A stretch of DNA of 64,000 bases from an uncultured Paracoccaceae bacterium (GCA_947500005.1 CANMQJ010000005.1:124001-188000); one strand, 5' to 3'; counted from the stretch's first letter, positions 43,219 through 54,436 are shown. The notes: a model not told the origin generated them from the letters alone. Program-made: numbers and translations.

Positions 43219-44265
43219 ATGCAGATGAACCCGCTGGGCCGGACGGGCCTGATGGTCTCGGACCTGTGCCTGGGCACGATGACCTTTGGCACCCAGACCC
43301 CGGAACAGGAGGCCCACCGCCAGATCGACCGGGCGCTGGAGGCGGGCATCAACTTCGTGGACACCGCCGAGATGTACCCGGTCAATCCCGTCGCAAAGGA
43401 AACAGTCGGGCGGACGGAGGAAATAATCGGCACCTGGAACGCGGCCAACCGCGCGCGGCGCGGCGATTACATCCTCGCCACGAAACATTCGGGCGAGGGG
43501 ATGAAACATTTCCGCGACGGCGCGCCGATCTCTTCCAGGACCATCCCGGAGGCGATCGAGAACTCGCTGGAGCGGTTGCAGACGGATTACATCGACCTCT
43601 ACCAGTTCCACTGGCCGAACCGGGGCAGCTACATGTTCCGCCAGAACTGGACCTACGATCCCTCGCCGCAGCGCCGCGAGGAGATCCTGGACGACATGCG
43701 CGATTGCCTCGAGGCGCTGAAGGCCGAGGTCGCAGGCGGCCGCATCCGCGCCTTTGGCCTGTCGAACGAAAGCGCCTGGGGTACGGCGCAATGGCTGCGC
43801 CTTGCCGAGGAGATGGGTGGCCCGCGCGTGGCATCGGTACAGAACGAGTATTCGCTGCTCTGCCGTCTCTACGATACGGACATGGCCGAGTTGAGCGTGC
43901 AGGAGGAGGTCGGGCTGATGGCCTTCTCGCCGCTGGGGGCGGGGTTTCTGACCGGCAAGTACCAGGGCGACGCCGTGCCCGAAGGGTCGCGCAAGTCGCT
44001 CAACCCCGGGATGGGCGGGCGCGACAGCGCGCGGGTGCGCGAGGCGGTCGCCGCCTATCTCGACATCGCGCGGCGCCACGGGCTCGATCCGATTCACATG
44101 GCGCTCGCGTGGTGCCGGACGCGACCCTTCATGATGTCCGCCATTTTCGGCGCGACGACATTCGATCAGCTGGAACACGCCCTGGGCGCGGTCGAGGTCA
44201 CGCTGAACGACGAGGTGTTGGCCGAGATCGATGCGGCGCATCGCGCGCATCCGATGCCCTATTGA
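43219..44265 (+). CDS. Aldo/keto reductase (Tas-like)
   Basis: A 348-aa enzyme starting MQMNPLGRTGLMVSDLCLGTMTFG at 43219. The tetrad is visible: Asp and Tyr in DTAEMYPVNP, Lys in LATKHSG and His in YQFHWPNRG. A second conserved region is SNESAWGTAQW, followed by VQNEYSLLCR. The length and PVNPVAKETVGRTEEIIG segment resemble the Tas/MocA subgroup of NADP-dependent reductases. Substrate unknown. Confidence 0.93.
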   Translation: MQMNPLGRTGLMVSDLCLGTMTFGTQTPEQEAHRQIDRALEAGINFVDTAEMYPVNPVAKETVGRTEEIIGTWNAANRARRGDYILATKHSGEGMKHFRDGAPISSRTIPEAIENSLERLQTDYIDLYQFHWPNRGSYMFRQNWTYDPSPQRREEILDDMRDCLEALKAEVAGGRIRAFGLSNESAWGTAQWLRLAEEMGGPRVASVQNEYSLLCRLYDTDMAELSVQEEVGLMAFSPLGAGFLTGKYQGDAVPEGSRKSLNPGMGGRDSARVREAVAAYLDIARRHGLDPIHMALAWCRTRPFMMSAIFGATTFDQLEHALGAVEVTLNDEVLAEIDAAHRAHPMPY

Positions 44266-44275
44266 GAGGCCTTGG

Positions 44276-45151
44276 TCAGCGGCGGTTGATCAGGTAGATC
44301 CCCGCCGCCACCAGACCCAGCGCGGCCCAGATCGCAGGCCCGACCTGTTCACCCAGCAGGAGCCACCCGAACAGCACCGCCAGGACCGGCGAGAGAAAGC
44401 TGAAGGAGGCCACGCCATTGGCCTGGTAGGTGCCCAGCAGCCGGAACCATAGCAGGAAGCTGAGGCAGACGATTGCGATGGACTGGAAGGCCAGACCCGC
44501 CCAGTGCAGTGCTGTGGGTTGGCGGAAATATTCGCCGAACAGGACCGAGGCAGCCAGCAGGACCGGAGCGGAAATCGCCAGCTGACTCAGCAACTGGGTC
44601 TCGGGCGGCGTGTGAGACAGCGGCGTGACCCGTACCGTGAGCGCGATACCTGCCCAGCACATCGCCCCGCCAATCGCCATCAGGTCGCCGGCAAGGCTGG
44701 GCGCGCCGGTCTGGCGGTCGGAAAAGGCCAGCACCACGCCCGCCATGGCAAGCACCAGCCCCATCATGCGGCGGCGCGTGAGGCGTTCGCCGGGCAGAAG
44801 AAGATGGCCCGCCAGCGCCAGCCAGACCGGCATGGAGTAGAACAGGATCGACACCCGCGATACCGAGGTCAGGTCGAGCGCGATGAAGAGCATCATGAAC
44901 TCGACCGAGAAGAAAAGCCCGACCAGCAAGGCACCCATACGCGCCGAGGCTGGAAGGGCGAGCGGGACACGGAAAGCCCACATCCAGCCCAGCAGGAACG
45001 TCGTGCCCAGGACCGAGCGGAGCCCGGCCTGAAAGACGGGACCGAATCCGCCCCCCGTGACCTTTATGACCACCTGGTTGAAGGCAAGCAGCGCCGCGAT
45101 GCCGATCAGCGCCGCGGCCCCGGCGGCGTCGACAGGGCGTTTTTCTTCCAT
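44276..45151 (-). CDS. DMT-family (EamA) transporter
   Basis: A 291-aa membrane protein with ten predicted helices in two EamA repeats, starting MEEKRPVDAAGAAALIGIAALLAF at 45151; an upstream extension would cross the next gene. Repeat boundaries are seen near GLRSVLGTTFLLGWMWAFRV and SFLSPVLAVLFGWLLLGEQV. EamA proteins export metabolites such as amino acids; substrate unknown. It converges with the aldo/keto reductase gene. Confidence 0.9.
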   Translation of the reverse strand: MEEKRPVDAAGAAALIGIAALLAFNQVVIKVTGGGFGPVFQAGLRSVLGTTFLLGWMWAFRVPLALPASARMGALLVGLFFSVEFMMLFIALDLTSVSRVSILFYSMPVWLALAGHLLLPGERLTRRRMMGLVLAMAGVVLAFSDRQTGAPSLAGDLMAIGGAMCWAGIALTVRVTPLSHTPPETQLLSQLAISAPVLLAASVLFGEYFRQPTALHWAGLAFQSIAIVCLSFLLWFRLLGTYQANGVASFSFLSPVLAVLFGWLLLGEQVGPAIWAALGLVAAGIYLINRR

Positions 45152-45242
45152 GCGCCTAAAGGAGAGGCAGAGCGCACAAGTGTCAAGCGAGCTTCGTGGC
45201 CTCCCCCTTGCGCCTGTCGCGCACGCAGCGCAACTTACCGCC

Positions 45243-45968
45243 ATGACTGAGCCGACACGCGGCCGGCTGCGGCTGGCAAGTTACAACATACAGAAATGCG
45301 TGGGACTTGACCTGCGCCGACAACCGCGCCGCGTGGTGCAGGTGCTCGATCATCTCGGTGCGCAGATCGTCGTGCTGCAGGAGGCCGACAAGCGTCTCGC
45401 CCCACGCCCCGCGGCCTTGCCGCACTTCGTGCTGGAAGAAGCCGGCTGGAACGTGGTCGATCTGGGCGGAGCGGGCAGCCTTGGCTGGCATGGCAACGCG
45501 GTGATCTGGCGTGGTGACGGAATCATGCTGCGGGCGTCTGCTCATCACGATCTGCCCGGGTTCGAACCGCGCGGGGCGGTAAGGGTCGAGTTCGACACCG
45601 ATCTTGGCCCGTTACGGGTCATGGGCGTGCATCTGGGCCTTCTCGCACGGTCTCGGCATCAGCAGGTGCTACACCTGCGCGAAGATTGCCGCGCCTTGCC
45701 GTCCATGGCGACGGTCTGGGCGGGGGATTTCAACGAGTGGTCCCGTGGCCCGCATCTTCAGGCTCTGGCGCCGGGGATGCGGTTCCTTCCGCCGCGGGCG
45801 AGTTTTCCGGCAGCGCAGCCGATCGGTGCGCTGGACCGGATCGCGCTGGGTCCGGAGCTGGCCGCGGCGGCGCATGGCGTGCACGAGGCGCGCCCGGCGC
45901 ATATAGCTTCGGACCACCTGCCGGTCTGGGTGGACCTGGAGCGCGCGCTTTCCCAAAACGGCAGCTGA
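45243..45968 (+). CDS. Endonuclease/exonuclease/phosphatase-family protein
   Basis: A 241-aa cytoplasmic protein starting MTEPTRGRLRLASYNIQKCVG at 45243. EEP motifs: ASYNIQK (metal Asn), VVLQEAD (metal Glu), MGVHLGLL, WAGDFNEW (catalytic Asp/Asn) and the terminal SDHLPVWVDL (Asp-His). Such enzymes hydrolyse phosphodiesters or phosphomonoesters with Mg2+; the specific substrate is unknown. It is divergent from the DMT transporter gene. Confidence 0.9.
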   Translation: MTEPTRGRLRLASYNIQKCVGLDLRRQPRRVVQVLDHLGAQIVVLQEADKRLAPRPAALPHFVLEEAGWNVVDLGGAGSLGWHGNAVIWRGDGIMLRASAHHDLPGFEPRGAVRVEFDTDLGPLRVMGVHLGLLARSRHQQVLHLREDCRALPSMATVWAGDFNEWSRGPHLQALAPGMRFLPPRASFPAAQPIGALDRIALGPELAAAAHGVHEARPAHIASDHLPVWVDLERALSQNGS

Positions 45969-46064
45969 CAGGCTTTGCGGGTGAATTGGCGGGTGGAAGG
46001 ATCACGCGGCAGAGGCTAAACCTGTGACTCCCACCGTCCGCCACATCGTCGCAAGAGGAGTGCC

Positions 46065-46481
46065 ATGCCCGACACCATCAGCGCCCGCTGCGAGGCGAAG
46101 GGCCTGCGCATGACCGGTCAGCGCCGGGTAATCGCGCAGGTGCTGGAGGAAAGCGACGATCATCCGGATGTCGAGGAGCTCTACGCCCGCGCCTCGGCCA
46201 GCGATCCCAATATCTCGCTGGCCACGGTCTATCGGACGGTCAAGCTGTTCGAGGAGGCGGGAATCCTCGAACGTGTGGAATTCGGGGACGGGCGCGCGCG
46301 CTACGAGGATGCCGAACGCGACCATCACGACCACCTGATCGACCTGACCTCGGGCGAGGTGATCGAATTCGTGGAGCCCGAGATCGAGGAATTGCAGGAG
46401 CGGATCGCCGCGAAACTGGGCTACGAGTTGCGCGGACACAAGCTCGAACTTTACGGTGTGCCGATCCGCAAGCGGCGCTAA
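46065..46481 (+). CDS. fur: Fur/Mur-family metal-responsive repressor
   Basis: A 138-aa regulator with AGAGGAG 5-10 nt before the ATG. Winged helix: MRMTGQRRVIAQVLEESDDHPDVEELYARAS and NISLATVYRTVKLFEEAGI. The metal site region reads DHHDHLIDLTSGEVIEF. Only one Cys (residue 9) is present, so the CxxC structural zinc site of enterobacterial Fur is absent; alphaproteobacterial Fur homologues that act as manganese-responsive Mur have this form. Targets would be metal uptake genes, none of which are in this window. Confidence 0.92.
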   Translation: MPDTISARCEAKGLRMTGQRRVIAQVLEESDDHPDVEELYARASASDPNISLATVYRTVKLFEEAGILERVEFGDGRARYEDAERDHHDHLIDLTSGEVIEFVEPEIEELQERIAAKLGYELRGHKLELYGVPIRKRR

Positions 46482-46484
46482 CGA

Positions 46485-46814
46485 TCAGTTCTCGCGCTTG
46501 GCCGAGGTCTGGCGCATCGCGCCGCCATCGCCGGTGATGCGCAGGTTATGGCCGTTGTTCAGCAACTCGAAATCCGCCTTGGTGAGCGAGCCTTTCCAGC
46601 CGTTCTCGCTGCGCACGAGGGCCGAGGTTTCGGGGTCGTCGCTGAGGCGGCTCCAGGTCAATTCCGAGCAATCTGCGTTCACGGTGAAATCGCCATAGAT
46701 TCCGTGTTCGTTGAACGAGTACTCGCCACCGGCCCAGGGGCAGGTGGCCTGGGCGAATGCCGGACCGGTGGCGAGGCCTGCGCCCAGCGTGGCCAGGAGA
46801 AGAAGGCTTTTCAT
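46485..46814 (-). CDS. Small secreted protein, unknown function
   Basis: A 109-aa protein starting MKSLLLLATLGAGLATGPAFA at 46814 with a clear signal peptide and GGGAG-type ribosome site. The mature part is about 88 aa, with two Cys (residues near 25 and 48) that may form a disulfide, and no lipobox. I do not recognise the family. It converges with fur, 3 nt from its stop. Confidence 0.75.
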   Translation of the reverse strand: MKSLLLLATLGAGLATGPAFAQATCPWAGGEYSFNEHGIYGDFTVNADCSELTWSRLSDDPETSALVRSENGWKGSLTKADFELLNNGHNLRITGDGGAMRQTSAKREN

Positions 46815-46970
46815 CGGGAGATCCCTTTTGTGATCGGGTGTCTGATCCTTCACCCTAGACTGCCTTGCCCGAGACGCATAGCGGTTTTGATCCGGGGGGC
46901 GGTGGCTTGCTATTGCCGGTCAAACCGGTCAGGACTGCGCTGTTCCTTCACCTGTTATGGATCCTTCCCG

Positions 46971-49218
<2,248 letters not shown>

Positions 49219-49225
49219 GATGCTA

Positions 49226-49256
49226 GGGTTCCCCCGTCACCGTCAGGGGGGAGCCC
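49226..49256 (+). promoter_or_regulatory. Hairpin between eno and GNAT gene, covering the ribosome site
   Basis: GGGTTCCCCC (49226-49235) pairs with GGGGGAGCCC (49247-49256) with one G-U pair and an 11-nt loop. The right arm is the only Shine-Dalgarno-like sequence of the GNAT gene and ends 1 nt before its ATG. It is either the eno terminator or a translational block; no T-tract is present. Confidence 0.5.
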
Positions 49257-49257
49257 G

Positions 49258-49770
49258 ATGCTGGAAATCGTGAAGCCGGAAACGCCGGACCAGTTCGATG
49301 CGGTCCGGCGTTTGTGTTGGGCCTATCGGGATTTCCTGCTGACAGTCAGCCCCGAAAGCCGGGTGATCGCCCAGACGTTCTATCCCGAGGCGAAATACGC
49401 GGCGGTCATGGACCGGCTGGAGCAGGAGTACCGGCCGCCGATGGGCGGGATGCGCCTTGCCCTCAGGAATGGTGCGCCTGTCGGCTGCGGGATGTTCCAT
49501 ACGCTGGAGCCGGGTGTTGCCGAAATCAAGCGCGTCTGGCTGAACGAAGACGCCCGTGGCATCGGTGCCGGATATGCCCTGATGACGGTGTTGGTCGAGG
49601 ATTGCCGAGCCGGTGGCTTTCGACTGGTCCGCATGGATACGGGCAGGCCGCTGGTTGAGGCGCAACGCCTTTACGACTCGATGGGGTTCGCGCGGCGTGA
49701 CCCGTATTACCAACCGCCCGAAATCGCGCGGCGCTTTCTGGTGTTCTTCGAGATGGAGCTTGAACGATGA
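49258..49770 (+). CDS. GNAT-family N-acetyltransferase
   Basis: A 170-aa protein. The acetyl-CoA binding core is visible: EIKRVWLNEDARGIGAGYAL (motif A) and RLVRMDTGRPLVEAQRLYDSMGF (motif B). Substrate unknown. ATG at 49258 follows the hairpin listed separately. Its stop overlaps the start of the haloacid dehalogenase gene by 4 nt, so they are co-translated. Confidence 0.9.
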   Translation: MLEIVKPETPDQFDAVRRLCWAYRDFLLTVSPESRVIAQTFYPEAKYAAVMDRLEQEYRPPMGGMRLALRNGAPVGCGMFHTLEPGVAEIKRVWLNEDARGIGAGYALMTVLVEDCRAGGFRLVRMDTGRPLVEAQRLYDSMGFARRDPYYQPPEIARRFLVFFEMELER

Positions 49771-50450
49771 CGATCGAGGCGTTCATTTTCGACGTGTTCG
49801 GCACCTGCGTGGACTGGCGCCGTTCTGTCGCGCGCGAGGTGGCGAAGGTTTTGCCGGACGTGGATCCCATCGCCTTTGCCGAGGCATGGCGCGCGGAATA
49901 CGATCCCGCGATGCCGCGTGTGCGCGATGGAGCGCGCGGATATGTCCCCCTGGACGATCTGCACCTTGAGAACCTGTATCGCGTCGCGGACCGGTTCGGC
50001 GTGACCCTCGCAGATCCGCAGGCCCTGAATACGGCCTGGGAAAAGCTCGATCCCTGGCCCGATGTGGTCAGCGGGTTGGCGCGGCTCAGGGAGAAGGCGA
50101 TCATCGCACCCTGTTCCAACGGGTCCATCGCCCTTATGACGCGGTTGGCGCGCTACGCGGGCCTGCCGTGGGATTGCATTCTGGGCGCCGAGATCGCGCA
50201 AGACTACAAGCCCAAGCCGGAGGTCTACCTTGCCAGCTGTGCCGCCCTGCGCTTGAAGCCGGCCCAGGTGATGATGGTTGCCGCGCATAATGGCGATCTT
50301 CACGCGGCACAGTCGGCGGGGCTGAAGACCGGTTTCGTTCCGCGCCCGCAGGAATTCGGGCCGGGTCAGAGCGTCGACCTGACACCCGAGGGCGATTGGG
50401 ATCTTGTTGCAGGGGATTTCCGGGAACTGGCCGCCCGGTTCGGCTGCTGA
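49767..50450 (+). CDS. Haloacid dehalogenase, type II (HAD superfamily)
   Basis: A 227-aa HAD hydrolase. The nucleophile Asp9 is in FIFDVFGTCVDWR, which has the dehalogenase-type FDVFGT motif. Motif II is APCSNGS, the Lys region is QDYKPKPEVYLAS and motif III reads VAAHNGDLHAA. These enzymes convert L-2-haloacids to hydroxy acids; activity on natural haloacids in seawater is plausible, but related phosphatases share the fold. Overlaps the GNAT gene by 4 nt. Confidence 0.9.
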   Translation: MTIEAFIFDVFGTCVDWRRSVAREVAKVLPDVDPIAFAEAWRAEYDPAMPRVRDGARGYVPLDDLHLENLYRVADRFGVTLADPQALNTAWEKLDPWPDVVSGLARLREKAIIAPCSNGSIALMTRLARYAGLPWDCILGAEIAQDYKPKPEVYLASCAALRLKPAQVMMVAAHNGDLHAAQSAGLKTGFVPRPQEFGPGQSVDLTPEGDWDLVAGDFRELAARFGC

Positions 50451-50458
50451 GCGCAAAG

Positions 50459-50485
50459 AGCGAGGGGCCGTGATGGCCCCTCGCT
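50459..50485 (+). terminator. Stem-loop between convergent dehalogenase and lipoprotein genes
   Basis: AGCGAGGGGCC (50459-50469) and GGCCCCTCGCT (50475-50485) form a perfect 11-bp stem with a GTGAT loop. It lies 8 nt past the dehalogenase stop and 13 nt past the lipoprotein stop on the other strand, so it can serve both; no long T-run is present. Confidence 0.7.
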
Positions 50486-50498
50486 TCGTGAGTGGTGG

Positions 50499-50777
50499 TT
50501 AAGGGCAGGGCGCCTCGTAATACGTGCCGTCCCCGCGGGCATAGGCACAGGTCTGCTGAGCAGTATTCTGTGCCACCACGGTACCGGCGGCAGCCCCGGC
50601 AAGCGCGCCGATCACCCGCCAATCGTCATCGGCCTCGAGAGCGTCGGCAAGGATCAGCCCGGTCGCCGCACCTCCGGCAACGCCGGCCACGGTGCGCTGG
50701 TTCTCGGTGAGATTGTCGCAGGCGCCAAGGAAAAGTGTTCCGGCGATAAGCGGGGCGAATAGGGTGAGTCTGGTCAA
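50499..50777 (-). CDS. Small glycine-zipper lipoprotein (TTG start)
   Basis: A 92-aa protein. The start is TTG at 50777, with GGAGG 5 nt upstream; no ATG with a ribosome site fits. The signal peptide ends in a lipobox LGAC (Cys19). The mature part has Gly/Ala-rich stretches (VAGVAGGAATGLILADAL, VIGALAGAAAGTVVAQN) typical of 2TM glycine-zipper envelope proteins, and ends with Cys-containing CAYARGDGTYYEAPC. Function unknown; such proteins are often stress-related outer-membrane lipoproteins. Confidence 0.75.
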   Translation of the reverse strand: MTRLTLFAPLIAGTLFLGACDNLTENQRTVAGVAGGAATGLILADALEADDDWRVIGALAGAAAGTVVAQNTAQQTCAYARGDGTYYEAPCP

Positions 50778-50948
50778 GATAACCTCCGATGCGTCGTTTC
50801 CTCGAGCGCCGGACGCCTTGGGCAGGCACAGAGCGGCGCAGGGACCCGGCCCGCCTTTGCGACGCGGGATTTCGTGGGTCCGGGGAGGCAACTTGCCGAG
50901 GCTCGAAAGGGTTCCTGCGCGGCGGCGGCCCTCGGCGGAAAGGCGCCT

Positions 50949-51398
50949 TCAGAGGGGGCGCGACATCAGCATGTAGCGGCCTCGCGACCTAAAGCCCGCG
51001 CGTGCATAGAGCCTTTGGGCGATTTCGTTCTCGCGATCGACTTCAAGGTGGAGCGCGCGAACACCGGCCTGGGCCAGCGCCTTGGGCAGGGCGATCAGAA
51101 CCTCGGTCGCGATGCCGCGCCCGCGCACGGCCGGGCGGATGAAGATCTCGTCGACGAAGGCATCCATGCCTCCGAATTCCACCGACCAGCCGAAGGTGAT
51201 GACCACATAGCCCAAGGGCGCGCGTGCCGGACCGATCAGGTAGACGCAGCCATGCGGGATGCCGTCGAGCAAAGGCTGCAGCGCGGCCCTGCGTGCCTCG
51301 TCGGTCCCGTCCAGGCCTTCTTCGGCGTGAAAGGCTGTCACCAGGGCCATCACCCGGTCCAGGTCGCCCGGCTTCGCAAGATGCAGCGCCGCGCTCAT
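50949..51398 (-). CDS. GNAT-family N-acetyltransferase
   Basis: A 149-aa protein starting MSAALHLAKPGDLDRVMALV at 51398, overlapping the nucleoside hydrolase stop by 4 nt. Acetyl-CoA motifs: VDEIFIRPAVRGRGIATEVL and LHLEVDRENEIAQRLYARAGF. The substrate is unknown; the conserved coupling to nucleoside hydrolase could be chance. Confidence 0.9.
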   Translation of the reverse strand: MSAALHLAKPGDLDRVMALVTAFHAEEGLDGTDEARRAALQPLLDGIPHGCVYLIGPARAPLGYVVITFGWSVEFGGMDAFVDEIFIRPAVRGRGIATEVLIALPKALAQAGVRALHLEVDRENEIAQRLYARAGFRSRGRYMLMSRPL

Positions 51399-52336
51399 AG
51401 CCGTGCAAGCCGCTCGGTCAGCAGATCGAAGAAGCCCTGCGCGTCGAGATCGCCCATGAACGTCGCGTTGGGCGCGCGGTCGGTGACACCCCACCAGTCG
51501 GCTACGGTCATGCCCAGCGTCAGCTCCGAGGTGGTTTCGATCTCGACATTGACATGACGGCCCGAGAAAAGCTCTGGCCGGATCAGGTAGGCCGTCACGC
51601 AAGGATCGTGCAGCGGCGCGCCCTGCGAGCCGTATTTCTCCTTGTCGAAGCGTTCGAAGAAATCGGTCATCTGCGCCACCGCATTGCCCACCGGCGTGCC
51701 GAGGGCGCGGAACGCCTCGTTCCGAGGACCGGTGACCAGTGCCTTGTGCGTGACGTCCAGCGGCATCACCGTGAGCGGCGCGCCGGCGCGGAAGACGGTG
51801 TCGGCGGCCTCGGGGTCGACATAGATGTTGAACTCAGCTGCGGGGGTGATGTTGCCAACCTCGAAATAGGCGCCGCCCATCAGCACGATCTCGGCCACGC
51901 GCGGGATGATGTCGGGGGCCTGACGGAAGGCCGTGGCGATATTCGTCAGGGGGCCGAGCGGGCAGAGGGTAACGGACCCGGACGGTTCACGACGCAATGT
52001 CTCGATCAGGAACTCGACCGCGTGGGCGTCCTGCAAGGCCATGGAGGGTTCGGGCAGGTCGGGGCCATCCAGCCCGGTCTTGCCGTGCACATGCTCTGCG
52101 GTGACAAGCGCGCGCCCCAGCGGCCGGTCGCAGCCTGCGAAGACGGGGATATGGGCGTGGTCCGCCAGTTCGCAGACCATGCGCGCATTGCGGGCGGTCA
52201 GTTCCAGTGGCACGTTTCCCGCCACGGCGGTCAGGCCCAGAACCTCGATTTCGCCGGGGCTGGCCAGCGCCAAGAGTATGGCAACCGCATCGTCCTGGCC
52301 GGGATCGGTGTCGATGATGATCTTGCGCGGGGGCAT
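51395..52336 (-). CDS. Nucleoside hydrolase (IunH/RihA type)
   Basis: A 313-aa enzyme. The Ca2+-binding Asp cluster IIIDTDPGQDDAVAILLAL opens the protein. Further markers are GLTAVAGNVPLELTARNA, LCPLGPLTNIATAFRQAP, VLMGGAYFEVGNITPAAEFNIYVDPEAA and the late metal Asp in APLHDPCVTAYL. It splits ribonucleosides into base and ribose for salvage. GGxx/GNITPxAEFN is the expected ribose-contact segment. Confidence 0.95.
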   Translation of the reverse strand: MPPRKIIIDTDPGQDDAVAILLALASPGEIEVLGLTAVAGNVPLELTARNARMVCELADHAHIPVFAGCDRPLGRALVTAEHVHGKTGLDGPDLPEPSMALQDAHAVEFLIETLRREPSGSVTLCPLGPLTNIATAFRQAPDIIPRVAEIVLMGGAYFEVGNITPAAEFNIYVDPEAADTVFRAGAPLTVMPLDVTHKALVTGPRNEAFRALGTPVGNAVAQMTDFFERFDKEKYGSQGAPLHDPCVTAYLIRPELFSGRHVNVEIETTSELTLGMTVADWWGVTDRAPNATFMGDLDAQGFFDLLTERLARL

Positions 52337-52404
52337 GGGGGTCTCCGGGTGCTGTGGCGACCGTGGTGACAGCTACGGGCGGCGCTGTCCAGTCGATCGG
52401 GCCG

Positions 52405-53385
52405 TCACTCCGCCGCGGTGGCCCGTTGCTGCCGTAAATCGCGGGCGGCCATGCCATGCGCGGTGCGAAAGGCACGCGCGAAGCTCGATTGCGAAGTGAA
52501 GCCGGTGGCCATCGCAATCTCCATCAGGGACAGGTCCGTATCCATGACCAGCCGCCGTGCCTCGGCGAGACGCAGTTGCAGATAGTGATCCTGCGGCGTG
52601 GTGCCCAGCCTCAGGCGGAATTGCTGCTGCAGGCTACGCGTGCTCGTTCCCAGGCGCGCCGCGATCTCCGACAGGGGCAAGGGGTCGTCCAGCGCCGTTT
52701 CCATCAGCGCGTTGGCTTTGGCGGTCAGCGCGTTGTGGCGATGGGTGCCCAGCCTGCTTTGCGGGCGGGGCGCGGCGGAGGGTCCGTCATAGAGGAACAG
52801 CCCGGCCACCCGCGCAGCGAAACCCGAACCATGGCGCGCGCCGATGATCCGCAGCATCATCTCGATCGCGGGGGTCGCGCCGCCGCTGGTGAACCGGTTG
52901 CCCGAGACGACATAGCGGTCGGCGCGCAGGTCCACCGCCGGAAACCGCGCGCTGAACCCTTCGAGATCCTCCCAATGGGTAGTCGCCGGGTGCCCGTCGA
53001 GCAGCCCCGCCTCGGCCAGAAGCCACGGCCCGCCATCGATGCCCGCCATCGCGGCCCCGGTCGCCGCAATGCGCCGCAGCCCGCCCAGCAGCGAGGGCGT
53101 CGCATGACGCGCCAGGTTGAATCCTGCCACCACGATCATCAGGTCGCAGCCTTCGAGCCGGGCAAGCGGGATACCCGGCACCGAAAGCCCGCTGGTGAGC
53201 ATCGCGGGCCGGTCCTGGGCGGTGACATAATCCCAGTCGAAGGCGTGACGGTCGGCCAGCCGGTTGGCCGCGCGCATCGGGTCGACCGCTGCGGCAAAGC
53301 TGAGCGTGTTGCAGTCGTCGAGCACCAGCAGCGCCGTTTTCAGCGGCCTGTGTTCGGGCTGAAGAATGTTTTTTGCGGATTTCAT
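52405..53385 (-). CDS. GlxA-family AraC regulator, probable carnitine catabolism regulator
   Basis: A 326-aa regulator; ATG at 53385 is used because longer frames run into the divergent gene. The N-terminal DJ-1/PfpI-like domain includes ALLVLDDCNTLSFAAAVDPMRAANRL and AMAGIDGGPWLLAEAGLLDG. The C-terminal AraC unit has LSEIAARLGTSTRSLQQQFRLRLG and LMEIAMATGFTSQSSFARAFRTAHG. It is divergent from the carnitine catabolic genes across 133 bp; CdhR-type GlxA regulators control this pathway in other proteobacteria, so that role is likely by context. Confidence 0.9.
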   Translation of the reverse strand: MKSAKNILQPEHRPLKTALLVLDDCNTLSFAAAVDPMRAANRLADRHAFDWDYVTAQDRPAMLTSGLSVPGIPLARLEGCDLMIVVAGFNLARHATPSLLGGLRRIAATGAAMAGIDGGPWLLAEAGLLDGHPATTHWEDLEGFSARFPAVDLRADRYVVSGNRFTSGGATPAIEMMLRIIGARHGSGFAARVAGLFLYDGPSAAPRPQSRLGTHRHNALTAKANALMETALDDPLPLSEIAARLGTSTRSLQQQFRLRLGTTPQDHYLQLRLAEARRLVMDTDLSLMEIAMATGFTSQSSFARAFRTAHGMAARDLRQQRATAAE

Positions 53386-53518
53386 CAAGTTCGATTCGCT
53401 TTCCGGCAAGTCATGTGCGCAAGGCTGCGCCACTCTCCGGCGCAGTACAAATCGGAATCCGGGGAGAAGCCTGGGGATAATCCCGGGCATATCCCTGTAC
53501 ATCTCGGGGAGGGATCTG

Positions 53519-54436
53519 ATGCCTTTGGAAATGAACCGCGAGGTCTTCATCACCTGCGCCGTGACCGGTTCGGGCGGAACGCAGGATCGCAGCCCGCATG
53601 TGCCGCGCAGCCCCAAGCAGATCGCGGAAAGCGCCATCGCCGCGGCCAAGGCGGGTGCGGCCATCGTCCATTGCCATGTCCGTGATCCCGAGTCCGGCGC
53701 GCCCTCGCGCGACCTGGCGCTCTATCGCGAAGTGACGGAGCGGATCCGCGAGGCCGAGGTGGACGTGGTGCTGAACCTCACCGCCGGGATGGGCGGCGAC
53801 ATGGTCTTTGGCTCGACCGAGCATCCGCTGCCGCTGAAGGAGGCGGGAACCGACATGATCGGCGCGGCCGAGCGGGTCGAGCATGTCAAGCAATGCCTGC
53901 CCGAGATCTGCACGCTCGATTGCGGTACGATGAACTTCGCCGAGGCCGATTACGTGATGACCAATACACCCGGCATGTTGCAGGCGATGGGGCGCATGAT
54001 GACCCATATGGGCGTGAAGCCCGAGATCGAGGCATTCGACACCGGGCACCTGTGGTACGCAAAGCAACTGGTCAAGGACGGTATCCTCGACTCGCCCGCT
54101 CTGGTCCAGCTTTGCATGGGTGTGCCCTGGGGGGCGCCGGACGACCTCAACACCTTCATGGCGATGGTGAACAACGTGCCGGACGACTGGACCTTCTCGG
54201 CCTTCTCGCTGGGGCGCAACCAGATGGCCTATGTCGCCGCCAGCGTTCTGGCTGGCGGTCATGTGCGCGTCGGACTCGAAGACAATCTCTGGCTCGACAA
54301 GGGCGTGTTGGCCGAGAACTGGCAATTGGTCGAACGCGCGGGCAGCATCATCGAGAACATGGGTGCCCGTGTCATCGGCCCGCAAGAGGTGCGCGAGCGG
54401 CTTGGCCTGACCAAGCGCGCGCCGCAGGCCGCTTGA
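53519..54436 (+). CDS. 3-Dehydrocarnitine cleavage enzyme (BKACE family)
   Basis: A 305-aa BKACE enzyme starting MPLEMNREVFITCAVTGSGG at 53519 with GGGAGGG 6 nt upstream. Zn His51 and His53 are in HCHVRD; the metal Glu and catalytic Asp are in VGLEDNLWLD. In carnitine breakdown this enzyme (CdhC) cleaves 3-dehydrocarnitine with acetyl-CoA to betainyl-CoA and acetoacetate. The carnitine dehydrogenase/thioesterase fusion encoded downstream supports that substrate. Confidence 0.92.
   Translation: MPLEMNREVFITCAVTGSGGTQDRSPHVPRSPKQIAESAIAAAKAGAAIVHCHVRDPESGAPSRDLALYREVTERIREAEVDVVLNLTAGMGGDMVFGSTEHPLPLKEAGTDMIGAAERVEHVKQCLPEICTLDCGTMNFAEADYVMTNTPGMLQAMGRMMTHMGVKPEIEAFDTGHLWYAKQLVKDGILDSPALVQLCMGVPWGAPDDLNTFMAMVNNVPDDWTFSAFSLGRNQMAYVAASVLAGGHVRVGLEDNLWLDKGVLAENWQLVERAGSIIENMGARVIGPQEVRERLGLTKRAPQAA

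Noticed and set aside
42706..44250. A 514-codon minus-strand frame covering the rhodanese and the region opposite the aldo/keto reductase
   Set aside because: Only the last 132 codons have a ribosome site and rhodanese motifs; the rest is a shadow of the plus-strand reductase.
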